Shown: positions 1 through 6,626 of the stretch, piece after piece
Position numbering within the stretch: the first letter of the stretch is position 1
Layout of the letters: the number at the start of each line of letters is the position of its first letter
Assembly (NCBI RefSeq): GCF_014306135.1
Contig: NZ_JACRWD010000002.1
Span: forward strand, 186,001 to 250,000
Direction of reading: 5' to 3'
Length of the DNA: 64,000 nt
Origin: Paraclostridium hominis
GTDB taxonomy: Bacteria; Bacillota; Clostridia; Peptostreptococcales; Peptostreptococcaceae
Made by a program: the position numbers and the translations under genes
Notes under the pieces: model-generated
What the model saw: the letters and a program-made list of their open reading frames with translations, nothing else
Told to the model about the DNA's origin: nothing
Database searches by the model: none

Positions 1-459
1 ATTAACTTTAGTAATTTTATTTTTCTTATATTCTAATCTATTATGACTAGCTTTTATTTTATTTAATATAAGAAATTTACATACAAATAAATTAATAATT
101 ATATTGATTAAAAGATATATAATTATATTTAAGTTTATATAAATTAAACTTAATATATCTAACATACATATTAAAATAAATGGCAGATTTTTTAATTTTA
201 ATTTGCTTTTAAATAAATATATAAATATAATTTTGCCCAAAGTGTATAAAATCAATATAGGTTTATATGAATATATATATTTATTATTATAAATTAATAC
301 TACATATATTAAAGTTTCTACAAAATACATAAGATTTAAGTATTTGATATTCTTAAATTTTTCAATAAACCCTATATATATACCGTTTATGAGTAAAGCT
401 ACTATAATGATTAAATTTATGTCCAAGATTTTTTCTAAATTACTTGTATAATTAATCAT
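1..459 (-). CDS. Partial multi-pass membrane protein, unknown function
   Basis: The frame is open from an ATG at 459 to the left window edge, so the 3' end is missing. The 153 visible codons contain no stop. A plausible ribosome site (AAAGGTGGG) lies 6 bases before the ATG. The product is very hydrophobic, with about five predicted membrane segments (roughly residues 15-32, 44-58, 67-83, 95-108 and 111-130), followed by a Lys/Asn-rich, probably cytoplasmic stretch. I do not recognise the family; it could be the membrane part of a larger sensor or enzyme. It lies downstream of the sigK terminator on the same strand, so it probably has its own promoter. The TGCTAATAT at about 510-518 (minus strand) resembles an extended -10 box. 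Confidence 0.6.
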   Translation of the reverse strand, partial: MINYTSNLEKILDINLIIIVALLINGIYIGFIEKFKNIKYLNLMYFVETLIYVVLIYNNKYIYSYKPILILYTLGKIIFIYLFKSKLKLKNLPFILICMLDILSLIYINLNIIIYLLINIIINLFVCKFLILNKIKASHNRLEYKKNKITKVN

Positions 460-551
460 ATATTCCCACCTTTTATCTACTTATTTATTATTTACAATAA
501 TATTAGCACATGCTTTTCAAATATTTTGTCATTTCTTGATTCAATAAAAAA

Positions 552-582
552 AAAATAAAAAAAGCCTTAGTTAAGGCTTTTT
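552..582 (-). terminator. Terminator of sigK
   Basis: The hairpin AAAAAGCCTTA/TAAGGCTTTTT is followed on the minus strand by a long T run (about 545-560). The sigK stop codon (567-569) lies inside the stem, so the last codons and the terminator share sequence. Confidence 0.85.
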
Positions 583-1217
583 TCTGATTTTAATTCTTTT
601 CTTAATTTTTTTAATGCTCTTTTTTCTATCCTAGATACATATGATCTAGATATGTCTAATTTTTGCGCTATTTCTCTTTGAGTTTTATACCCAAGAGGCG
701 TTAATCCATATCTTAACTGAACTATTTCGCGTTCTCTAGGAGTTAATATATTCTCTAATTTTTCATATAGTTTACTTATTTGTACTTTAAGCTCCACCTG
801 ATCTAGAATATGGTCTATATCAGTACCTAATATATCAATTAGACTTATCTCATTCCCTTCCTTATCAGTTCCAATTGGATCTTGTAAGGAAACTTGAACT
901 TTGTTCTTTTTATTAGTTCTTATATTCATTAGTATCTCATTTTCTATACATTTAGATGCATAAGTTGCTAATCTTGTACCTTTTTCTACATTGTAAGTCT
1001 CTATAGCTTTTATAAGACCTATAGTTCCTATAGATATAAGATCATCTTGATCTTCATTTGAATTATTATACTTTTTAGCTATATGTGCCACTAATCTCAT
1101 GTTTCTTTCAATTAAAACTTCCTTAGCTGATTCATCTTTTTCAAATTTAAATTTAGTTAGATAATTATACTCTTCTTCAGGAGTTAAGGGTTTTTCAAAA
1201 GATTTTAATATAGTCAA
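567..1217 (-). CDS. sigK: RNA polymerase sporulation sigma factor SigK, no pro-sequence
   Basis: Late mother-cell sigma factor of 216 residues. Sigma-70 region 2 spans about 33-103 (RNMRLVAHIAKKY, DLISIGTIGLIKAIE) and region 4 about 150-208, with the helix-turn-helix at TQREIAQKLDISRSYVSRIEKRA. The DPIGTDKEGNEISLIDIL block is typical of SigK/SigE. The start is a TTG at 1217, preceded directly by an in-frame TGA. The protein therefore starts about where mature B. subtilis SigK begins and cannot carry the usual N-terminal pro-peptide. This matches C. difficile, where SigK lacks a pro-sequence. The reading frame is continuous, with no skin-type insertion. A SigE-like promoter and an SD-sequestering inverted repeat precede it. 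SigE is the alternative identity, but alignment and context favour SigK. Confidence 0.9.
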   Translation of the reverse strand: MTILKSFEKPLTPEEEYNYLTKFKFEKDESAKEVLIERNMRLVAHIAKKYNNSNEDQDDLISIGTIGLIKAIETYNVEKGTRLATYASKCIENEILMNIRTNKKNKVQVSLQDPIGTDKEGNEISLIDILGTDIDHILDQVELKVQISKLYEKLENILTPREREIVQLRYGLTPLGYKTQREIAQKLDISRSYVSRIEKRALKKLRKELKSEKSLN

Positions 1218-1274
1218 TCAGGCCACCCCTTTCTTCCTTCCATGTCATTTTAAATTATATGAAAGTGGCCTGAT
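1217..1274 (-). promoter_or_regulatory. Inverted repeat enclosing sigK promoter and ribosome site
   Basis: The perfect 10-bp inverted repeat ATCAGGCCAC/GTGGCCTGAT occupies 1265-1274 and 1217-1226, with 38 bases between. On the minus strand the right arm covers the end of the SD (AAAGGGGTGG) and the first base of the TTG start. The left arm lies in the spacer of the SigE-like promoter at 1254-1282. The arms are GC-rich against very AT-rich surroundings. There is no T run, so it is not a terminator. Confidence 0.6.
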
Positions 1275-1282
1275 AAAATTGC
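1254..1282 (-). promoter_or_regulatory. Candidate SigE-type promoter of sigK
   Basis: Minus-strand -35 GCAATTT (1276-1282), 14-base spacer, -10 CATATAAT (1254-1261). Against the SigE consensus KMATATT-N14/15-CATACAMT this matches 5 of 7 and 7 of 8 positions. SigE control of sigK is known in Bacillus and Clostridioides. The site is inferred from sequence only. Confidence 0.5.
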
Positions 1283-1295
1283 TTGTATAAAAAAA

Positions 1296-2987
1296 TTATT
1301 TTAATATGTTCTCACATATGTCTTTAAATAAAGGTATTGCTGATTTACTTGAATCTTTAGTTCCTTCAATTATAACTGTTATTGCATACTTAGCACTTTC
1401 TTGGGGGTAAAATCCTGTTATCCATCCATGAGAAATATTTTGTTTTTTAATTGTCTTATCTGCATTCTCTACATTAATTTTAGCTTGAGTTGTTCCCGTT
1501 TTAACCCCACTTCTTTTTTCTAAAGCAGATAATTCTTTAGCCGTTCCTTCTTGAGAAACTGAATTCATCATGTCTTTTATCTTAGTCATAATATATGGGG
1601 ATATCACTTCTTCTTCCTTTATAGTTTTAAAAGTTTTTAATATATTTTTATTATTATCAATAATGCTATCATAAATATGTAATTGCTTATATAGTCCACC
1701 ATTAGCAATAACTTGAGTCATTTGATTAACTTGAAGAGGTGTAAACATCATTTTGCCTTGTCCTATAGATAAATTCACTATATCTATATCATCTTGTATA
1801 CTTCCACTTTTCTCTCCATATATATCAATTCCTACTTCTTGATCCAAATGTAACTTCTTTGCTGCTTTTAATATATTTTCTTTGCCTACTTTTAGAGCTA
1901 TATCTAAAAAAGCAGGGTTGCAAGAATTAGCAAAAGCTTGTTTAAGTGTTAAGTGACCATGTCCATTTAAATTATTACAATTTAATTTCCTACCATTTAC
2001 TTCTTTTGATCCTGTACATGTATAAGTATAGTTTTCATCAATTATATTATTTTCTAACGCTGCATATAAAACTACAATCTTAAATACAGATCCTGGAGCA
2101 TACATATATCTAATAGCTCTATTTTGTAATTCTCCATTGGACGCATTTAAAGAATCTTCAATTGAATTCTGATTATAATTAGGTCTTGATGAAATAGCTA
2201 AAATTTCTCCAGTTTTTATATCTGATATAACTACTGCACTTGGATTTTCTTCTTTATCAACTAAAGTCTCTAATTTTTTTTGTATATTATAATCAACCGT
2301 AAGCTTTAAATGTCTATCATCTTTATTTTTATTGGTTTTGACACTTCCATTTAAAACACCAATTTTTTTAGATTTACCAGAATTTCCAGAACTCCCAGCT
2401 TTAAACACTTCTATATATTCTAAGTTTTTATCTTTTAAAATATTGTCCTGGCTTTTTTCTATTCCACTTATAGCTTGGTTATCACTATCTATATACCCTA
2501 TAGTATGAGCTAAGATATTTTCATCTGAATATCGATAAGTTTTTTTATCTACTAATATGTTTTCTTCTTCTAACTTAGATTTTAAATTTTCATCTATATT
2601 TTTTATCTTTAGTTCAACAATAGGAGATAGTGGATTTTCTTGAATTTTTTCATATATCTCCATGCTACTTAAACCCGTAACCATTTGTATAAGTTCCATG
2701 TATCTATCATTTATACTAATTTGATCTTTTTGAATTATTATTATATTTTCTGATTTTATATCAGTTAGCTTTTTATTATTTCTATCGTATATAATTCCTC
2801 TTCCAGAACTTAAATTTAAAGTTGAATTACTTTGCTTTTTTGCACATTGTTCATAATAATTAGCTTTTATTATTTGTATATCTACTAATCTATATATTAA
2901 AAAAACATAAATCAATATACATATTATAAATACAAAATATAGCCTATTTTTACTAGTATACTTTATCACACTTTTTTTTCTAGACAT
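1296..2987 (-). CDS. Class B penicillin-binding protein (transpeptidase)
   Basis: Peptidoglycan D,D-transpeptidase of 563 residues. A short cytoplasmic N-terminus precedes one membrane anchor (about 15-33), then a pedestal domain with the conserved GRGIIYDRN (62-70). The catalytic domain carries SxxK at S300-V-F-K303 (APGSVFK), SxN at S355-C-N and KTG in GVKTGTT near residue 495. It resembles the FtsI/SpoVD/PBP2 group but is shorter than SpoVD and has no PASTA domain. It lies between udk and sigK, as a PBP gene does in C. difficile; a role in division-septum or spore cortex/germ-wall synthesis is inferred. ATG start with SD AAGGGGTG. That SD is the right arm of a long hairpin (2995-3032), so translation may be structure-controlled. 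Confidence 0.88.
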   Translation of the reverse strand: MSRKKSVIKYTSKNRLYFVFIICILIYVFLIYRLVDIQIIKANYYEQCAKKQSNSTLNLSSGRGIIYDRNNKKLTDIKSENIIIIQKDQISINDRYMELIQMVTGLSSMEIYEKIQENPLSPIVELKIKNIDENLKSKLEEENILVDKKTYRYSDENILAHTIGYIDSDNQAISGIEKSQDNILKDKNLEYIEVFKAGSSGNSGKSKKIGVLNGSVKTNKNKDDRHLKLTVDYNIQKKLETLVDKEENPSAVVISDIKTGEILAISSRPNYNQNSIEDSLNASNGELQNRAIRYMYAPGSVFKIVVLYAALENNIIDENYTYTCTGSKEVNGRKLNCNNLNGHGHLTLKQAFANSCNPAFLDIALKVGKENILKAAKKLHLDQEVGIDIYGEKSGSIQDDIDIVNLSIGQGKMMFTPLQVNQMTQVIANGGLYKQLHIYDSIIDNNKNILKTFKTIKEEEVISPYIMTKIKDMMNSVSQEGTAKELSALEKRSGVKTGTTQAKINVENADKTIKKQNISHGWITGFYPQESAKYAITVIIEGTKDSSKSAIPLFKDICENILK

Positions 2988-2994
2988 AAAATCA

Positions 2995-3032
2995 CCCCTT
3001 AGTAATTGTAATTCTTGACAATTTCTAAGGGG
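2995..3032 (-). promoter_or_regulatory. Hairpin hiding the ribosome site of the PBP gene
   Basis: CCCCTTAG/CTAAGGGG (2995-3002, 3025-3032) and the inner AATTGT/ACAATT (3004-3009, 3018-3023) form a nearly continuous stem, with one mismatch and an 8-base loop. The right arm on the minus strand supplies the SD (AAGGGG) of the gene starting at 2987. It could also act as a weak terminator for udk, but only a short T run (TGATTTTA) follows. Confidence 0.55.
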
Positions 3033-3045
3033 TTAATACTATTTA

Positions 3046-3675
3046 TTAATGTAATTGTGTTTTTATTCTTGCTATTACCATATCTATAGCAACTTCATTT
3101 TGTCCACCTTCTGGTATAATTATATCTGCATACTTTTTATATGGCTCTATAAATTGATCATGTGCAGGCTTTACAGTTGTTAAGTATTGCTCTATAACAG
3201 AATCAACTGTTCTTCCTCTTTCTTTTATATCTCTTTGTATTCTTCTTAATATTCTTAAATCGTCTTCTGTATCTACATATATCTTTATATCTAATTTATT
3301 TCTTAATTCCTCATCTTCTAATATCATTATACCTTCTACAATAACTATATCTTTTGCTTCTGTAGTTATAGTCTCTTCTAAATTTCTAGTATGAAGTTCA
3401 TAATCATATATTGGTTTTTCTATAGTTTCTCCATTACATAACATATCTAAGTGCTTTATTAATAATTTATTGTCAAAAGCTAGAGGATGATCATAATTTG
3501 TTTTTAATCTTTCTTCAAATGATAAATGAGATTGATCTTTATAATATGCATCTTGCTCTATTATGGCTATATTTTCTTCTGGTATACTCTCTTTTATAGA
3601 TTTACATACTGTACTTTTTCCTGATCCTGTTCCACCTGTAATACCTATTATAAGTGTCTTTTTATCTTTTTTCAT
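3046..3675 (-). CDS. udk: Uridine kinase
   Basis: ATP/GTP-dependent phosphorylation of uridine and cytidine to UMP and CMP in pyrimidine salvage. The 209-residue protein is the usual family length. The P-loop GITGGTGSGKST (11-22) is followed by the family's EQDAYYKD, YDHPLAFD, YDYELHTR and VEGIMIL motifs. The lid-region arginines appear in RRIQRDIKERGRT. The SD AAGGAGAG is well placed. The order mltG-trmR-trhP1-udk is the B. subtilis yrrL-yrrM-yrrN-(yrrO)-udk arrangement without yrrO. Confidence 0.95.
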   Translation of the reverse strand: MKKDKKTLIIGITGGTGSGKSTVCKSIKESIPEENIAIIEQDAYYKDQSHLSFEERLKTNYDHPLAFDNKLLIKHLDMLCNGETIEKPIYDYELHTRNLEETITTEAKDIVIVEGIMILEDEELRNKLDIKIYVDTEDDLRILRRIQRDIKERGRTVDSVIEQYLTTVKPAHDQFIEPYKKYADIIIPEGGQNEVAIDMVIARIKTQLH

Positions 3676-3733
3676 ATGTCTCTCTCCTTAAAAGTTTTTA
3701 TTTATATGATTTATTTTGATAATTATTTATAGA

Positions 3734-4669
3734 TTATTCATAATCATCTGGCATAGACTCGCCTGTATAAAACCCATTTGTTAATGGTCTATGACTTTTT
3801 GATTGTATTTTTTCTAACCATTTAGAGTCAAATTCATATTCATTTGGATTTTTATAGAACTTATCTAAAGCTTCTCTATAAACTTTTATAACTGTTTCTA
3901 AATATTCATCACTTTGTAATCTTCCATCAATTTTTAAGCTAGTTACACCTGATTTTATGAATTCTGGTATAAATTTTAGCATACATAAATCTTTTGAGTT
4001 AAAGAAAAATGTTCCTTTTTCATCTTCATATACTGGGTAATATTCACCTTGTCTTTTTTCTTCCAATAAATTATATCTTTTTTTATCCTTTTCATACTCG
4101 ACATTATCTTTTCCATTTAAATAACTACTTATAAGACGTCTTCCTGAATAAGATATACATATAGGACCATGTACAAAGGCTTCTATTTCTAAATCTAGCG
4201 GAGTCTTAGCTCTAATTGTGTTTATCTCATCAAAAGATAATTCACTAGTTACGATTATTCTTTTTATCCCTTGATTGTACCAAAAGTTTGCACTATTGTA
4301 ATTAGTGACATTAGCTTGCTGCCCCATATGAACTCTAACTTTAGGTATAGTTTCCTTTACTATAGCAAGTACTCCTGGATCTGAAACTATGATGGCATCT
4401 ACTTTTAATTTTTCAAGATTTAATAAGTATTCTTGTAATTTATCAAAATCTTCATTATGCGGCATAACATTTACAGCTATATAAACTTTTTTTCCTTTTT
4501 CATGTGCAAAATTTATTCCATTTTCTAAATCTTCTTTTGAAAAGTTTTTAGCAATTGCATCGATTCCAAAAGAATCTCCACCTATATACACAGCATCTGC
4601 TCCACTTTCTAATGCTATTTTTAAATTATTTAAATCTTTAGCAGATGATAAAAGCTCGATTTTATGCAT
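3734..4669 (-). CDS. trhP1: U32-family protein, TrhP1 (YrrN)-like tRNA hydroxylation factor
   Basis: A 311-residue U32 protein, close in length to B. subtilis YrrN (TrhP1), which acts with YrrO (TrhP2) in prephenate-dependent formation of 5-hydroxyuridine at tRNA position 34. The signature region EAFVHGPICISYSGRRLIS (163-181) keeps the first Cys (171) but has Arg178 where the motif expects the second. The usual downstream Cys pair is also absent. Loss of these probable Fe-S ligands fits a TrhP1-type partner better than a complete TrhP. The C-terminal RPLTNGFY is typical of the family. The start overlaps the trmR end by 8 bases, so the two are translationally coupled. The adjacent trmR methylates the hydroxyl product, which supports the assignment. 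A plain 'peptidase U32' label would be misleading. Confidence 0.7.
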   Translation of the reverse strand: MHKIELLSSAKDLNNLKIALESGADAVYIGGDSFGIDAIAKNFSKEDLENGINFAHEKGKKVYIAVNVMPHNEDFDKLQEYLLNLEKLKVDAIIVSDPGVLAIVKETIPKVRVHMGQQANVTNYNSANFWYNQGIKRIIVTSELSFDEINTIRAKTPLDLEIEAFVHGPICISYSGRRLISSYLNGKDNVEYEKDKKRYNLLEEKRQGEYYPVYEDEKGTFFFNSKDLCMLKFIPEFIKSGVTSLKIDGRLQSDEYLETVIKVYREALDKFYKNPNEYEFDSKWLEKIQSKSHRPLTNGFYTGESMPDDYE

Positions 4670-5330
4670 CTAAATCACCTCTTACTTTCTTTTTATAACT
4701 AAGTGTAACTCCATCTCCTATAGGAATTATTGATGTATCTAAATAATCACAATTACATATATAATCTAAGTAACTTCTCATTCTCTTTACTATAGTTTTT
4801 TTTCTTCTTATAACGTAACTATCATGAGCTACCATACCTTTATAAAGAATATTATCTGATATAAGTAAACCATCTACTTTTAACTTGTCTATTACCATAT
4901 CATAAAATAATTTATACTGACCTTTAGCTGCATCTAGGAAAATCATATCAAATTCTCCTTCAACTTCTTTTAAAAGTTCTTCAGCATCACCTTCTAATAT
5001 AGTTATATTATCTTCCATCCCTGCTCTTTTTATATTTTCCTTAGCTTTTTCTATCATCTTTTCATTTCTTTCAACAGTTATTATTTCAACATTTTTATTT
5101 AATACTGTTGCAAAGAAAATAGATGAATATCCTATTGCACATCCAACTTCTAATATTCTCTTTGGCTTTTGCATTTTTAATAAAACTTTTAAAAAATCTG
5201 ACACTTCCTTATGTATTATTGGTACATTGTGCTCACTTGCATACTCTTCTAATTCTTTTAATAATCCTTCTTTATCTTTTAATGTATTTCTTATATAATC
5301 TTCTACTAAATCATCAACTATATTACTCAT
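4662..5330 (-). CDS. trmR: tRNA 5-hydroxyuridine methyltransferase (TrmR/YrrM)
   Basis: A 222-residue class I SAM-dependent O-methyltransferase of the catechol-OMT-like type. The SAM motif ILEVGCAIGYSS spans 59-70, an acidic residue follows in TVERNE, and the metal-site residues are D133 (FLDAAKG) and D159-N160. B. subtilis YrrM (TrmR) converts 5-hydroxyuridine to 5-methoxyuridine at the tRNA wobble position. Its position next to the TrhP1-like gene and mltG matches B. subtilis, which is why this substrate is preferred over a generic OMT. ATG start with SD AAGGAGCT. The leader before it can fold into a long nested hairpin. Confidence 0.85.
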   Translation of the reverse strand: MSNIVDDLVEDYIRNTLKDKEGLLKELEEYASEHNVPIIHKEVSDFLKVLLKMQKPKRILEVGCAIGYSSIFFATVLNKNVEIITVERNEKMIEKAKENIKRAGMEDNITILEGDAEELLKEVEGEFDMIFLDAAKGQYKLFYDMVIDKLKVDGLLISDNILYKGMVAHDSYVIRRKKTIVKRMRSYLDYICNCDYLDTSIIPIGDGVTLSYKKKVRGDLDA

Positions 5331-5356
5331 ATTTTCAGCTCCTTGATTGCCCTAAA

Positions 5357-5416
5357 AAAGGCAAAAGTTTCGCTTTAAATACTATTTAAAATTTTTAGCG
5401 ATAATCCTTTGCCTTT
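5357..5416 (-). terminator. Nested hairpin between mltG and trmR, possible leaky terminator
   Basis: The outer arms AAAGGCAAA (5357-5365) and TTTGCCTTT (5408-5416) enclose TCGCT/AGCGA (5370-5374, 5397-5401) and an inner TTTAAAT/ATTTAAA stem. On the minus strand the outer right arm runs into CTTTTGCCTTTTTTA, a terminator-like end just before the trmR ribosome site. Confidence 0.45.
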
Positions 5417-5433
5417 GTGGACAAATATTTTAT

Positions 5434-6489
5434 TTACTTTTCTGATTTTTCTTGATTTAATTTATCTCTATCTTTTTTATAATTTTCAACATGTTTTAAA
5501 TGTTCTTCATATGTTTTACTGTAATTATTTTTACCATCTATAGTTGCTACAAAATATAAATAATCACTATTTGCTGGATTTAATACAGCTTCTATAGATT
5601 TAACACCTGGATTAGATATAGGTGTAGGTGGCAATCCTTTATTAATGTAGGAGTTATATGGAGATTTTATTTTTAAATCTTTATACATAACCCTATCTTT
5701 TCTTTCATCAAATATATATTGTATAGTAGCATCCGATTGTAGAGGCATGTCTACATTCAATCTATTGTAAAATACACTCGCAATCATAGGTCTATCCTCA
5801 TCTAAAACAGCTTCTTTTTCAATTATAGATGCCAAATTAACTACCTGTTGAAGAGTTAAACCTCTTTCTTTTTGCTCTTTTTTAAACTTATCTGTATACA
5901 TTTTTTCAAATCTTTTTAACATAGCAGATAAGACTTCTTCTTCAGTAACTTTTTTATCAAAGTAATAAGTATCAGGATATAAAAAACCTTCTAGACTTAG
6001 AATATCTTTTTCATCTAAATATTTAAATTTACTATAAAATTCTTTAGGATTATTTATTAATTTTTCATAATTTTCCTTTTTACCGATTCCTTTAGATGTT
6101 AAGTATTTTATTACTTCTTTATAAGTTGAACCCTCTGGTATAGTTACCTTTATACCATCATTATAAGTTTTACCACTAAAAAGTATATCTAGTATCTTAG
6201 AATTTGAATAGCTTTGACGTAATAAATATTTACCAGCTTTAACACCGTGTTCATTTGGCTTAAATTTGCTAACTACTTTAAATAAAACTTTATTTTTTAT
6301 AATTTTATTTTCTTTTAAAATATTTGATACATCTGTTAAAGTTGATCCATTAGGTATTTCTACTATCATGTCCTTTTTACTATTTTTATCATATGGACCT
6401 ACTTGAATATATATATATCCAGCTATTAAACCTAGTATAATTATCGTTATAATACTTATAACTTTTAAGTTTACCTTCCTAAAATTCAT
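5434..6489 (-). CDS. mltG: Endolytic murein transglycosylase MltG (YceG/YrrL)
   Basis: Cuts nascent glycan strands at the outer face of the membrane and sets glycan length. The 351-residue protein has one N-terminal membrane anchor (about 11-29), a LysM-like segment (GSTLTDVSNILKE, 48-60), then the catalytic fold with LEGFLYPDTY (166-175) and LASIIEKEA. Glu224 corresponds to the E. coli catalytic Glu218. The NPG..SIEAVLNP region near the C-terminus is also family-typical. Transcription should start at a strong SigA-type promoter (6528-6556) after the deoA terminator. An 0A box lies just upstream of its -35. The identity is firm; Spo0A control is an inference. Confidence 0.93.
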   Translation of the reverse strand: MNFRKVNLKVISIITIIILGLIAGYIYIQVGPYDKNSKKDMIVEIPNGSTLTDVSNILKENKIIKNKVLFKVVSKFKPNEHGVKAGKYLLRQSYSNSKILDILFSGKTYNDGIKVTIPEGSTYKEVIKYLTSKGIGKKENYEKLINNPKEFYSKFKYLDEKDILSLEGFLYPDTYYFDKKVTEEEVLSAMLKRFEKMYTDKFKKEQKERGLTLQQVVNLASIIEKEAVLDEDRPMIASVFYNRLNVDMPLQSDATIQYIFDERKDRVMYKDLKIKSPYNSYINKGLPPTPISNPGVKSIEAVLNPANSDYLYFVATIDGKNNYSKTYEEHLKHVENYKKDRDKLNQEKSEK

Positions 6490-6527
6490 AGGGTTATCTA
6501 CTCCTTATGCATATTTATATCCTTTAT

Positions 6528-6556
6528 ATTATAAATCTTAGTATAAAAATTTTCAA
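6528..6556 (-). promoter_or_regulatory. SigA-type promoter of mltG
   Basis: Minus strand TTGAAA (6551-6556), 17-base spacer, TATAAT (6528-6533). It lies between the deoA terminator and the mltG ATG at 6489. Confidence 0.75.
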
Positions 6557-6561
6557 TAAGA

Positions 6562-6569
6562 TTGTCGAA
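6562..6569 (+). promoter_or_regulatory. Candidate Spo0A box upstream of mltG promoter
   Basis: TTGTCGAA, containing the full 0A core TGTCGAA. It ends just left of the deoA terminator, 6 bases from the mltG -35 hexamer. Position and match are suggestive, but a single site can occur by chance. Confidence 0.4.
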
Positions 6570-6576
6570 ACAAAAT

Positions 6577-6614
6577 AAAAAGCCTAACGTTATTTTTTAC
6601 ACGTTAGGCTTTTT
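6577..6614 (-). terminator. Terminator of the deoB-punA-deoA operon
   Basis: The perfect stem AAAAAGCCTAACGT/ACGTTAGGCTTTTT (6577-6590, 6601-6614) with a 10-base loop follows deoA. It can act in both directions. Confidence 0.9.
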
Positions 6615-6626
6615 TTAATCATCTCT

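Noticed and set aside
567..1217. Possible skin-element attachment or interruption in sigK
   Set aside because: The sigK frame is continuous through regions 2 and 4 and there is no recombinase gene within the window.
3734..4669. U32 gene as a decayed pseudogene because Cys residues are missing
   Set aside because: It has the length of B. subtilis YrrN, conserved ends and overlap coupling with trmR, so loss of Cys fits the TrhP1 subtype better.
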